From NCBI GenBank assembly GCA_951813535.1, contig OX638345.1, forward strand, positions 1,857,158 through 1,921,157: 64,000 bases of DNA, written 5' to 3'. Of this stretch, positions 1 through 7,973 are shown in pieces. Both the position numbers and the translations under genes were made by a program. The notes under the pieces were generated by a model that made no database searches, was not told where the DNA came from, and saw only the letters and a list, made by a program, of their open reading frames with translations. The DNA comes from an uncultured Dehalococcoidia bacterium (GTDB taxonomy: Bacteria > Chloroflexota > Dehalococcoidia > Lucifugimonadales > UBA3495). Position 1 is the stretch's first letter. Each line of letters opens with the position of its first letter.

Positions 1-207
1 CACGAAGCCCTGATGATCGAGCCCACCGAATCGGAAACCATGGAAACGCTGGACGCATTCATTGACGCCCTGCGCCTCATCGATTCGGAGGCGACCGCCG
101 AACCCGAACTGGTCCAGCACGCTCCGCACACCACGCCGGTCTCCCGGCTCGATGAAGCAACGGCAGCACGCCGCCCCGTGCTGCGCTGGGAGGCAGCCGC
201 GGACTGA
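1..207 (+). CDS. gcvPB: Glycine dehydrogenase (decarboxylating) subunit 2, C-terminal end
   Basis: Only the last 68 codons lie in the window and the frame is open from base 1. The tail contains [17 protein letters not shown] and [10 protein letters not shown] and ends in [10 protein letters not shown]. This is the characteristic end of the PLP-dependent P-protein subunit 2 of the glycine cleavage system, where the family usually reads MIEPTETES and [10 protein letters not shown]. The P protein decarboxylates glycine and passes the aminomethyl group to lipoylated GcvH. The split two-subunit form is inferred from this tail type, since the N-terminal half is outside the window. A strong hairpin follows 43 bases downstream. 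Confidence 0.9.
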   Translation, partial: HEALMIEPTESETMETLDAFIDALRLIDSEATAEPELVQHAPHTTPVSRLDEATAARRPVLRWEAAAD

Positions 208-250
208 TTCCGTCCGCGCCACCAGAGCCGCGGGCTCACCGCAACGAAGA

Positions 251-276
251 GGCCGTCCTTCGACTGAAGGACGGCC
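251..276. terminator. 11-bp perfect hairpin between convergent genes
   Basis: GGCCGTCCTTC pairs perfectly with GAAGGACGGCC around a GACT loop. It sits between the stop of gcvPB (+) and the stop of the dehydrogenase (-), so it could end transcripts from both sides. There is no clear U-tract on either side, so intrinsic termination is probable but not certain. Confidence 0.6.
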
Positions 277-303
277 CATCTGTGTCCGGGTGCGTCCGTA
301 CGA

Positions 304-1239
304 CTAACCGCCCTGCTCCTCCAGCGCCCGCCGCAAATCCTCGGGATCAACCTCGACTTCGATGCCGGCCCGTTCCTCCTGCAAAAGCATTGCCACCCGC
401 GAGTCGCGACCGGCCCAACCTCGGTTGATAGCCTCGGTCATCTCAGCCAATGTGGTGTTGGCCAGTTTCATGGGCACGTCGAACTCTCGGCCGACCGCCA
501 CGGCCAGGTCCACGTCCTTGCGCGCCAGCCGCAGGGCGAAGTCCGGCGGATCGTAGTCATTGATCAGGAAGTGCTGGGCCAGTCCCTCAAACATCCCGCG
601 GCGTCCGCCGGCCCCCTTGCGCACGGCCAGCCACAGCGCCAATGGGTCGACCCCAGCCTTGATGCCCATGGTGAACACCTCGGCCAGCGCGGTCTGGACG
701 ATGTAGCCGGCGCAGTTGTGCACCAGTTTGGCGACGGCGCCGCTGCCGATGGGACCGACGTAATAGGCGGCGTCGCCGATGGAGTCGAGGACCGCTTTGT
801 GCTGGTCGAACACCGCCTTGTCCCCGCCGACCCAGATGGCCAGCCGGCCACTGGAGGCGCCGGCCGGGCCCCCGCTCACGGGGGCGTCCAGCACGTTGAT
901 CCCCTGCGCCGCCACTCGGTCATGTATCTGCCGGATCAGCGTGGGCGAACTGGTGCTGAGGTCAAAGTAGGTTTTGCCCGCTGACATGCCCGACATGATC
1001 CCGTCTTCGCCCAGCGACACCGCCTCGACTTCCACCGGCCCGGGCAGCGAGGTGAACACCACGTCGGTTGCTTCTGCCACCTCTCGGGGGTTGTCGGCCC
1101 ATTGTGCCCCCGCTTCCAGATGTTGGGTTGCGGCCTCGCGTCGGATGTCGTGGACCACCATCTCGTTTCCGCCGCGCAGGCAGTTGTATGCCATGCTGGC
1201 GCCCATCGTCCCGAGACCTATAAATCCTACTTTCGCCAT
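304..1239 (-). CDS. NAD(P)-dependent 3-hydroxyisobutyrate dehydrogenase-like oxidoreductase
   Basis: This 311-residue member of the beta-hydroxyacid dehydrogenase family oxidises a short 3-hydroxy acid (3-hydroxyisobutyrate, tartronate semialdehyde or similar) with NAD(P). The N-terminal Rossmann motif is VGFIGLGTMGASMA. The substrate-binding segment is DAPVSGGPAGA. The catalytic segment GSGAVAKLVHN carries the family Lys and Asn. The frame is open much further upstream through repeat DNA. I chose the ATG at 1239 because AGGAG lies 9 bases before it; an ATG three codons earlier (1248) sits directly on that AGGAG. The exact substrate cannot be read from the sequence. A second family member lies at 16894-17796. 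Confidence 0.85.
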   Translation of the reverse strand: MAKVGFIGLGTMGASMAYNCLRGGNEMVVHDIRREAATQHLEAGAQWADNPREVAEATDVVFTSLPGPVEVEAVSLGEDGIMSGMSAGKTYFDLSTSSPTLIRQIHDRVAAQGINVLDAPVSGGPAGASSGRLAIWVGGDKAVFDQHKAVLDSIGDAAYYVGPIGSGAVAKLVHNCAGYIVQTALAEVFTMGIKAGVDPLALWLAVRKGAGGRRGMFEGLAQHFLINDYDPPDFALRLARKDVDLAVAVGREFDVPMKLANTTLAEMTEAINRGWAGRDSRVAMLLQEERAGIEVEVDPEDLRRALEEQGG

Positions 1240-1427
1240 CACTTTCATCTCCTGGGAAAATAGTCCCTCCGAAGGAGGGTCTCGCCGGCATTCTATCAGA
1301 GGGGCGTTGCTGAAAGTGGCGCCGCGCTCGTGCGTACCCAGTATGGGCAGTCGGTCAGCATCAGGATTATCAGGATTCATGGATTGCCCGGCTTGAGGGA
1401 TTAGCCGGATTGAGACCATTTGGGGCC

Positions 1428-1553
1428 GAGCCCTCCTAATCCTGATAATCCATAAATCCGGCCAATCCTGATTCTGACGTTTCCCCGCCCGCAATGACGC
1501 AGAGCCCTCGTAATCCCGATAATCCATAAATCCGGCAAATCCTGATTCTGACG
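1428..1553. repeat. Two 52-bp direct repeats, 74 bp apart
   Basis: The copies at 1428-1479 and 1502-1553 start GAGCCCTC, contain GATAATCCATAAATCCGGC and end ATTCTGACG, with three mismatches. A third degenerate, inverted piece (GGATTATCAGGATT) lies at 1362-1377. The sequence looks like a dispersed intergenic repeat rather than coding DNA. Confidence 0.75.
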
Positions 1554-2113
1554 ATTTACGAAGGTGGGTACGTATGACCAACACCCTCCCCTTGACACTA
1601 CGCGAACGTCTGTTCCATAATGGTCTCCGTCAGGTTAGAAACTTTTGCCAGAGCCGCGAGGTCGTTTACGACCATTCGTTAGCATCAAAATCGCATAACC
1701 GGCCATGGGAACCACCCGGGACTGTCGTCAGCCCAACAACTCAGCGCGTAGTCCAAATGGCCACAGGAGCAGCTGCCTTCCTGGACGTGCCAGCGTCATG
1801 CCGCAACCGTCGATCCTGGCAGTAAAAGCCCATGCGTACCACCCCCGGCCGTGGGGCTAACGAACGACCATCCGGCTCTGGCACTCATTGATCGATCACC
1901 ACCTGACCACCGCCAGCAACCAGCCAGCCACCTTCCCGGAGACCACCAGAATGCACGAACCCTAACGCCCGTTCCACCGGAGCGAAACATGATCCATCGC
2001 CGCCGTCGCCGGCATCGGCCTGCCGCATGCGCCGCCCTCGACCTTGAGGGTCGCCGTGTGCTGCCTTTGCCGCATGCCGATGCCACTCAGGCGTACCGAG
2101 TTTCTGCAAACCT

Positions 2114-2205
2114 GTCATTGCCAGGAGCGAAGCGACGTGGCAATCGCGTCAGATGCAGCGACGATCCTGGCCGCAACGGGATTGCCGCGCTGCGCCCGCA
2201 ATGAC
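2114..2205. repeat. Dispersed inverted repeat (GTCATTG ... CAATGAC type)
   Basis: The left arm starts GTCATTGCCAGGAGCGAAGC and the right arm ends CCGCAATGAC. The arms face each other across about 40 bases. The same left arm occurs alone at 34306-34333 and a right arm occurs alone near 1486-1496, so this is a family of intergenic palindromic repeats. Confidence 0.8.
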
Positions 2206-2210
2206 AAATC

Positions 2211-2223
2211 GGGTACGCGTGAG
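2211..2223. repeat. Possible remnant end of the IS4-type element
   Basis: GGGTACGCGTGAG is identical to 13 of the 14 bases of the right terminal repeat of the IS4-type element at 45942-47124. No transposase is nearby. A weaker inverted match (GCTCGTGCGTACCC, 12 of 14) lies at 1326-1339. This could be a solo end, or a non-autonomous derivative spanning 1326-2223. Confidence 0.4.
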
Positions 2224-2235
2224 GACGCCGCGGCG

Positions 2236-2264
2236 TTGACGCCGTTTCGGGCTACGCATAGACT
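2236..2264 (+). promoter_or_regulatory. Sigma-70-type promoter of the PHP gene
   Basis: TTGACG (2236-2241) and TAGACT (2259-2264) are separated by 17 bases. The predicted start of transcription would be only a few bases before the ATG at 2275. The mRNA would then be nearly leaderless, and no Shine-Dalgarno sequence is visible. Confidence 0.5.
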
Positions 2265-2274
2265 GTTAGGGCTT

Positions 2275-2979
2275 ATGTCACGCATCTTTGATTTACACAT
2301 CCATACGACCAAAGGCAGCGCCGATTCCAGCTTGACGCCCGAAGATCTCATCCTTGAGGCAGAACGTTTGGGATTGCGCGGCCTGTGCATCACCGAACAT
2401 GCCGGTCCCTGGGACCGGCACGAGTTTTCCGCCTTCGCCGCCAAACATAGCGTGGTGTTGATCCGTGCCATGGAAGCGGACACCGATATGGGTCACATCC
2501 TCGCGTTTGGCGTCGATCGGTACCAGAGTGGCTTCCACCGCGCCGAGGAGCTGAGCAAGGCCGCCCATGCCGCGGGTGGCTTCGTGGTGTCGGCGCACCC
2601 TTTCCGCGGAGTTTTGGGGCAGCACCACAGGACCCGGCCCTATCTCTATCCGGATCCTGACGAGCCGATCCCGCAGGATCCCGACTCGGCGATGGCGCAT
2701 CGCGTGTTTCAACTGGCCGACGCCATCGAGGTCGCCAACGGCGGCACCTCTGATGAAGAGAACCGGTTCGCCGCCGAGGTCGCCCATCGGTTGAACCTTC
2801 CCGTGACGGGCGGCAGCGACGCTCACAGCACCCACGGATTGGGCAAGTTCGTCACGGAATTCCCCGACGAGATCTTCGACGAGGCCCAGTTCTTGTCCGC
2901 TCTTCATCGCGGAGATTTCCGCCCGCTGGAAGGCCTCAGGCAGGGATCGATGCGTCCGTACCGCCTGCGTTCCGCTTAG
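2275..2979 (+). CDS. PHP-domain metal-dependent phosphoesterase
   Basis: This 234-residue protein has the PHP metal-site motifs in order: FDLHIHTTKGSADS near the N terminus (the HxH pair), LCITEH, a central SAHPFRG, and GGSDAHSTHG near the C terminus. Such stand-alone PHP proteins act as phosphatases or nucleases with two or three metal ions, but the substrate is not readable here. The frame is open upstream to 2044 through repeat DNA. I chose the ATG at 2275 because homology starts there and a promoter lies just before it. It precedes the DinG-type helicase by 33 bases, probably as an operon, which hints at a nucleic-acid or repair role (inference). Confidence 0.85.
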   Translation: MSRIFDLHIHTTKGSADSSLTPEDLILEAERLGLRGLCITEHAGPWDRHEFSAFAAKHSVVLIRAMEADTDMGHILAFGVDRYQSGFHRAEELSKAAHAAGGFVVSAHPFRGVLGQHHRTRPYLYPDPDEPIPQDPDSAMAHRVFQLADAIEVANGGTSDEENRFAAEVAHRLNLPVTGGSDAHSTHGLGKFVTEFPDEIFDEAQFLSALHRGDFRPLEGLRQGSMRPYRLRSA

Positions 2980-3012
2980 TCACGTTTTTGACCCCGAAGG
3001 TAATCCATTGCG

Positions 3013-5856
3013 ATGACCCCAACGCTGCTTCCTGATAGTGACATATTCGAGCGCGAATTCGTATGTGTCGACCTGGAGACCACCGGACTGAATGCGCACG
3101 CCGATGCCATTATCGAGGTGGGAGCCGTCAAGTTTCGGGGTGGCGAGGTTTCGGAGCGGTACCAAACGTTCGTTAACCCCGGGCGCCAGATCCCGACGTT
3201 CATCCAGCAGCTGACGTCCATCAGTCCCGCTCAAATCGAACGGGCCCCTCGGTTCCAGCAGGTCGCGGCTCAATTCGCCGCGTTCGTCGGCGACCTGCCC
3301 ATCGTCGGGCACAACATAGCTTTCGATCTCGGGTTCCTCTCATCCCACGGGCTGCACCTGACCAACCACAGCTACAACACCTGGGACCTGGCGTCGATAT
3401 TCCTGCCGACCCTTCCCGAGTACAACCTGAGCGCTCTCGCCAGGCATTTGGACCTCGACCACAACCAGGCCCACCGCGCCGTCGCCGACGCGGAAACCAC
3501 CGCGCTGGTCTTTCATCAGTTGCTGCAACTGGGATCTACTCACCCTGCGGCAAAGGTCGCGTTCATCGCCCGCGCCGCCCGCGCCGCCAATGCCCCGGTC
3601 GCCGACTTGCTCGAGGCCCTCGTTCCCCATGCTGCCGGCGCCAACGCGGCGCCCGGGACTCCGGGTGCGGTCGGCCTCAATGGATTGAACCTCGATAGCC
3701 TGGCCAGGCGTTTGTCGAACGATGCCGGTGACCGATCCGACAAAGCGGTGCGCCGTGAGCTGACTGAACAGCAGGTCGAAGATCTGCTGGCCCCCCACGG
3801 TGTATTCGCCAACTCTTTTCCCGGGTTCGAGAACCGGCCTCAGCAGGCCGAGATGCTGAAGGCGGTTACTCGCGCCATCTACCAGGGCCGGAAGCTCATC
3901 GTTGAAGGCGGCACCGGCATCGGCAAGAGCATCGCTTACCTGCTCCCCGCCGTTCTTTACTCTGCCACCCACGGGCACCGCGTGGTGATTTCCACCAACA
4001 CCATCAGCTTGCAGGAGCAGCTGATGAACAAGGACATACCGGCGGTGGTCTCCATCCTGGAAGAGGCCGGCATCCTGGAGCCGGGAGCGGTCAGGGCGGC
4101 TCAACTCAAAGGGCGTTCCAACTACGTGTGCTTGCGGCGGTGGTCCAGCCTCGGCGCGTCGGACACCCTGACTGAGGATGAGGCCAGGGTTCTCGGGAAA
4201 ACGGCTGTCTGGCTGGACGACACGGAAAATGGCGACCGAACCGACCTCAACCTGAGCTTCGGCGACCATCGGGCCTGGTTGCGGATGTGCGCCGACAACC
4301 AGGGCGTGTGCCAGTCATTCCGCGGTGGCGCGCCCTGCTTCCTTCGCCAGGCCCGGCAACGTGCCGAAGCGGCTAACATCCTGGTCGTGAACCACGCCCT
4401 GCTGCTTGCGGACCTGGCCGTTGGCGGCACCGTTTTGCAGGATTACCAGCATCTCATTGTCGACGAAGCGCACCACCTGGAGGAGGAGGCGAGCCGGCAA
4501 TTGGGTTTTGAAATGGCCGAGGACGACCTGCCGCAGGAGTTGGACGGCGTCTACCGCCTGTTCCGGCACTTGACCGGTATCGCTAACCAGTCACCCCACG
4601 ACGAAAATCTCGGTCGTGCCCGGGACGCGCTGACCAACGCGACCGCCAGTTGCAACCAGGCCCTGCAGGCGTGGCAACAGCTGTGGGCCAACATCACGAG
4701 CCTCTATCAATCCCACATTCGGGGCGACAACGACCGTCAGCCGGTGTCTCTGGAACTGTCGGTTCGGCAGAGCCGGGAATGGGGCTCCGCCGCCCGAGAA
4801 TGGGAATCCTTTGCGACGTTTATGGCCGAAAGCGTGAACCGTCTCAACGATGTCCGGAGCTTGGTCGACCAGGGGATATTCGATCTCTCCGATGACAGCC
4901 AGGGAAACGAACTCATCAGCGCGGTCGAGACGATCTCCGAATTCAATGATCGGTTGGCTTCGGTCTTCGGCCGCCACGACGAGGAACAGATCCAGTGGAT
5001 CGACATGGTGCGGCGCAACATCATGCTGCACTCCACCCCCCTGTCCGTCGGGCCTATCCTGTCCGAAATGCTGTTCCAGCAGAAAGAGACCGTGGTTTTG
5101 ACCAGCGCCACCCTCGCGACGGATAGCAACTTTGGCTTCCTGCGTGAGCGTGTGGGGTTCCCCGACGACTGCGACGAGTTGCTGGTCGATAGCCCGTTCA
5201 ACTATCGGCGCAACACCCTCCTTCTGGTTCCCGATGATCTACCGGATCCCCGTCGCGGGGCCGACCACGCCCGGGGTACTGCCCAGGTGATCCTCAATAT
5301 GGCCCAGGCGTTGGACGGCCATCTCATGGCGCTGTTCACCTCCCACAGCGCCCTGCGGGACGCTTCCTTCCAGGTCAGGGGTCCCTTGCGTGCGGCGGGC
5401 ATCAACGTCCTGGCTCAGGGAATCGACGGCACCCCCCGGCAGCTCGTCGACAGATTGCACGCCGACCCCCGTGCGGTCCTGCTCGGCACCGCCAGTTTCT
5501 GGGAAGGCGTGGACATGGAATCCGGTGTTCTGCGCGGGCTGCTGTTGTGTCGGCTGCCCTTCCCGGTACCCACTGACCCCATTGTCAAGGCCAGGGGAAA
5601 CCTGTTCAACAATCCGTTCAACGAGTACCAGGTGCCTTCCGCCGTCCTGCGCTTCCGACAGGGATTCGGTCGACTGATCCGGAACAAGGTGGACCGGGGA
5701 GCGGTGGTAATCCTGGACCGCCGGATCCAGACGGCCAATTACGGCGACCGCTTCCTGAATGCCCTGCCCCCCTGCACGGTCGAACGATCCAGCGTCAGCA
5801 GCGTTGGCGACCAGGCGGCACGCTGGCTGCAACTCGATCGTCCGGTAGTCGGCTGA
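3013..5856 (+). CDS. dinG: DinG-family helicase with N-terminal DnaQ-like 3'-5' exonuclease
   Basis: This 947-residue fusion matches the Firmicutes/Chloroflexota form of DinG. Residues 16-175 are a DEDD exonuclease: ExoI DLETTG (20-25), ExoII HNIAFDLGFL, ExoIII HRAVADAETT. The helicase has Walker A GGTGIGKS with Lys305 and a DEAH box at 484-487. Between them lie four cysteines (373, 426, 433, 442) spaced like the iron-sulphur cluster of XPD/DinG helicases. The C-terminal motifs are GTASFWEGVDMES and RQGFGRLIRN. It should unwind and trim DNA at repair intermediates such as R-loops or stalled forks. The start is supported by the N-terminal exonuclease alignment, although the ribosome site (GAAGG) is weak. 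Confidence 0.93.
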   Translation: MTPTLLPDSDIFEREFVCVDLETTGLNAHADAIIEVGAVKFRGGEVSERYQTFVNPGRQIPTFIQQLTSISPAQIERAPRFQQVAAQFAAFVGDLPIVGHNIAFDLGFLSSHGLHLTNHSYNTWDLASIFLPTLPEYNLSALARHLDLDHNQAHRAVADAETTALVFHQLLQLGSTHPAAKVAFIARAARAANAPVADLLEALVPHAAGANAAPGTPGAVGLNGLNLDSLARRLSNDAGDRSDKAVRRELTEQQVEDLLAPHGVFANSFPGFENRPQQAEMLKAVTRAIYQGRKLIVEGGTGIGKSIAYLLPAVLYSATHGHRVVISTNTISLQEQLMNKDIPAVVSILEEAGILEPGAVRAAQLKGRSNYVCLRRWSSLGASDTLTEDEARVLGKTAVWLDDTENGDRTDLNLSFGDHRAWLRMCADNQGVCQSFRGGAPCFLRQARQRAEAANILVVNHALLLADLAVGGTVLQDYQHLIVDEAHHLEEEASRQLGFEMAEDDLPQELDGVYRLFRHLTGIANQSPHDENLGRARDALTNATASCNQALQAWQQLWANITSLYQSHIRGDNDRQPVSLELSVRQSREWGSAAREWESFATFMAESVNRLNDVRSLVDQGIFDLSDDSQGNELISAVETISEFNDRLASVFGRHDEEQIQWIDMVRRNIMLHSTPLSVGPILSEMLFQQKETVVLTSATLATDSNFGFLRERVGFPDDCDELLVDSPFNYRRNTLLLVPDDLPDPRRGADHARGTAQVILNMAQALDGHLMALFTSHSALRDASFQVRGPLRAAGINVLAQGIDGTPRQLVDRLHADPRAVLLGTASFWEGVDMESGVLRGLLLCRLPFPVPTDPIVKARGNLFNNPFNEYQVPSAVLRFRQGFGRLIRNKVDRGAVVILDRRIQTANYGDRFLNALPPCTVERSSVSSVGDQAARWLQLDRPVVG

Positions 5857-5877
5857 AAGGCCGGACCGAGTTCGGGC

Positions 5878-6765
5878 GTGGGGTTGGCGGTACTGGATCG
5901 GACTGTGCGACTGGCGATAAACCAGCCGTTTGACCTGGCGGAGAGCCTCGAAAGCGGACAGGCCCATCGCTGGAAAAACCTGGGCGACGGCTGGTATTCG
6001 GGCGTGCTGGGTCCCTGGTTGATCCACATCCGGCAGGACGCCGATGGTGTGGAGTATCGCGCTGCGGGTGCCGGCGACGCCGTGGACCCGGAGGCTTTGC
6101 CCACCCTGCTGTGGTCCTATTTCCGTCTGGACGACGACATCCGCGAGATATACGCCGACATTTGCCGGGACCGACGGGTGTCGCAAATGGTGTCACGCTA
6201 TCCGGGGCTGCGCATCTTGCGCCAGGATCCCTGGGAGTGCACGGTCGCGTTCATCTGCTCGGCGACGTCCAATATCCCACGCATACATCAGAACATGGAG
6301 GCCATGGCGGACAGCCTGGGCAGCCCGTTGGAACTGGACGGAGAGGTACGGCATACCTTCGCCTCAGCGGAGCAATTGTCCGCTGCCGGGGAAGGTTTTT
6401 TGCGAGAGCTGGGCCTGGGGTTCCGCGCTCCCTACGTCGTCGCGGCCGCGCGCCGCGTCTGCGAAGGTGAGCTGAACCTGGACGAGTTGGTCCGACTGCC
6501 CTATTCGGAAACCAAGTCCAAGCTCATGGAATGCTACGGCATTGGGGCCAAGATCGCCGATTGCATCGCGGTTTTCTCTCTGGAAAAGTTGCAGGCCTTT
6601 CCGGTGGACGTGTGGGTGCGCCGCGCGCTGGCCGAATGGTATTTCCCCATGCAGAAGAAACCACCGGACAGAGTGCTGGTGGAGTGGGCCCAGGACCACT
6701 TCGGCCAGTACGCGGGCTATTCCCAGCAGTACCTCTTCCACGCGCGCCGGCGGGAAGGGCGATAG
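5878..6765 (+). CDS. OGG1-type 8-oxoguanine DNA glycosylase, first copy
   Basis: This 295-residue protein has an OGG_N-like N-terminal half (FDLAESLESGQAHRW, WYSGVLG) and a helix-hairpin-helix GPD domain. Lys225 in GIGAKIADC and Asp244 in FPVDVWVRR are 19 residues apart, exactly like catalytic Lys249 and Asp268 of human OGG1. It should excise oxidised guanine and nick the strand as a bifunctional glycosylase/lyase. The start is a GTG 21 bases after dinG, which suggests co-transcription; another possible start is the TTG three codons in. Unlike OGG1, no extended C-terminal tail follows the catalytic domain. A paralogue follows immediately. Confidence 0.88.
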   Translation: MGLAVLDRTVRLAINQPFDLAESLESGQAHRWKNLGDGWYSGVLGPWLIHIRQDADGVEYRAAGAGDAVDPEALPTLLWSYFRLDDDIREIYADICRDRRVSQMVSRYPGLRILRQDPWECTVAFICSATSNIPRIHQNMEAMADSLGSPLELDGEVRHTFASAEQLSAAGEGFLRELGLGFRAPYVVAAARRVCEGELNLDELVRLPYSETKSKLMECYGIGAKIADCIAVFSLEKLQAFPVDVWVRRALAEWYFPMQKKPPDRVLVEWAQDHFGQYAGYSQQYLFHARRREGR

Positions 6766-6833
6766 GAAATGTATTTGCATGGATACACTGGATGAACAGG
6801 ATGTTGTCATAGGATTGGATTTGGAGATATGAG
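6766..6833. repeat. Copy of the GCATGGAT...CAGGAT intergenic repeat
   Basis: The 68-base gap between the two glycosylase genes contains TTTGCATGGATACACTGGAT followed by GAACAGGAT. It resembles the arms of the palindromic repeat at 18760-18830. The repeat may have been involved in, or inserted after, the gene duplication or acquisition. Confidence 0.5.
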
Positions 6834-7973
6834 ATGACGCGGCAACTTCCTATCCATCAGCCTTTTGACTTGGCCCTCAGCCTGACGATGGGCCAGGCGT
6901 TCCGCTGGCACGAGTTGCCGCCGGATTTCTATGGCGGCGGTCACAAATGGTTCTCGGGTGTACTGGGCGAAAACCTAATCCACATCCGCCAAACCGAAAA
7001 CGGCCTCGAATACCGCGTGGGTAACCCGAACGGGGAACGAACTGCCACCGCAGAAGACGACGATATGCTGCGCCGCTACTTCCGCGACGACGACGACACC
7101 GCGGCCATCTACGCCGACATCAGCAACCGGGACAGTCATATCGCTGAGTTGGTGCGGGAATACTCCGGGATGCGCGTGCTTCGACAAGAACCCTGGGAAT
7201 GTATGGTGTCGTACATCTGCTCGGCAAATAATAGCATCAAAGGTGTCAGTAGATGCGTGGAGGCGTTGTCCAACGAATTTGGGCGGCAGGTCACTTTGGG
7301 CGACGAATCTCGACTCGCTTTTCCACTGCCTTGGCGGCTGGCCGAAGCGACCGACGCCAGGTTGCGCGAATTAAAGCTGGGGTTCAGAGCTCCGCGCGTA
7401 GTCTTGGCTGCCCGCCGCGTTGCTGATGCGGGGATCAATCTCACTAATTTCGTGCTCATGCCGTACCGAGACGCGAAGGCACGTTTGATGCAATATGACG
7501 GAATCGGCCCCAAGGTTGCCGATTGCATTGCGCTCATGTCGCTGGACAAATTGGAAGCGTTCCCCGTGGACACGCACATTAGAAAGCTGGTGAACGAGCG
7601 GTGGTTTGGCTGGGAAAAGCCTCCTCCCGACTACGAGATTGTGCAATGGTCCCGAGGCTATTTCGGTCCCTATTCAGGCTACGCCGGGCAGTTCATATTT
7701 TGTGACCGGGCACAGGCCGGGAATCGCGCCGCGGCCAGTGCATCGCGGAGGAAGGTCCAAGGTACGGCAAAGAGCAGAAGTGCCAGTTTTGAAGATCACC
7801 GGGCGCGTCAGTGTCCATTTTGCGGTGCGCCACCGGGTAGCCATTGCAAAACTCCGGGAGGGCACTACCTGCTCCAAGGGCATAGCGATCGCCGTTCGCC
7901 GGTACGCAGAACAATTAGAAACGCACGCCGCCGCCGATCACCCGGTAGTGTTGTACGGCGGCGGCGTCGATAA
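6834..7973 (+). CDS. OGG1-type DNA glycosylase, second copy, with zinc-knuckle tail
   Basis: Residues 1 to about 285 match the upstream glycosylase (FDLALSLTMGQAFRW, WFSGVLGENLIHIRQ). Lys227 in GIGPKVADC and Asp246 in FPVDTHIRK have the OGG1 spacing of 19. After FIFCDRAQAG the protein continues about 90 residues. This part is basic and low-complexity, then carries C327-P-F-C330, C338 and a TPGGH segment, a pattern like the small zinc-binding motif seen in phage and actinobacterial proteins. The last 20 residues are arginine-rich and lie antisense to the end of the threonine kinase gene, so they may be incidental. Base composition is more AT-rich than in the first copy, which suggests separate acquisition rather than a recent duplication. 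Confidence 0.8.
   Translation: MTRQLPIHQPFDLALSLTMGQAFRWHELPPDFYGGGHKWFSGVLGENLIHIRQTENGLEYRVGNPNGERTATAEDDDMLRRYFRDDDDTAAIYADISNRDSHIAELVREYSGMRVLRQEPWECMVSYICSANNSIKGVSRCVEALSNEFGRQVTLGDESRLAFPLPWRLAEATDARLRELKLGFRAPRVVLAARRVADAGINLTNFVLMPYRDAKARLMQYDGIGPKVADCIALMSLDKLEAFPVDTHIRKLVNERWFGWEKPPPDYEIVQWSRGYFGPYSGYAGQFIFCDRAQAGNRAAASASRRKVQGTAKSRSASFEDHRARQCPFCGAPPGSHCKTPGGHYLLQGHSDRRSPVRRTIRNARRRRSPGSVVRRRRR

Larger units (their letters stand above)
1240..2274. other. Repeat-rich intergenic region without a convincing gene
   Basis: About 1 kb separates two divergently oriented genes. It holds a pair of 52-bp direct repeats (1428-1553), an isolated arm of the CGCAATGAC-type repeat near 1486-1496, a complete inverted repeat (2114-2205), and a 13-bp match to the terminal repeat of the IS4-type element found at 45942-47124 (2211-2223). 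Short open frames exist, such as 1574-1825, but none has a good ribosome site or a recognisable product. I see no tRNA or known structured RNA between 1600 and 2100. Confidence 0.6.

Noticed and set aside
1574-2204. Small open frames in the 1 kb gap (1574-1825, 1851-2204)
   Set aside because: Their translations are low-complexity or run through repeats, and there is no recognisable motif or good start signal.
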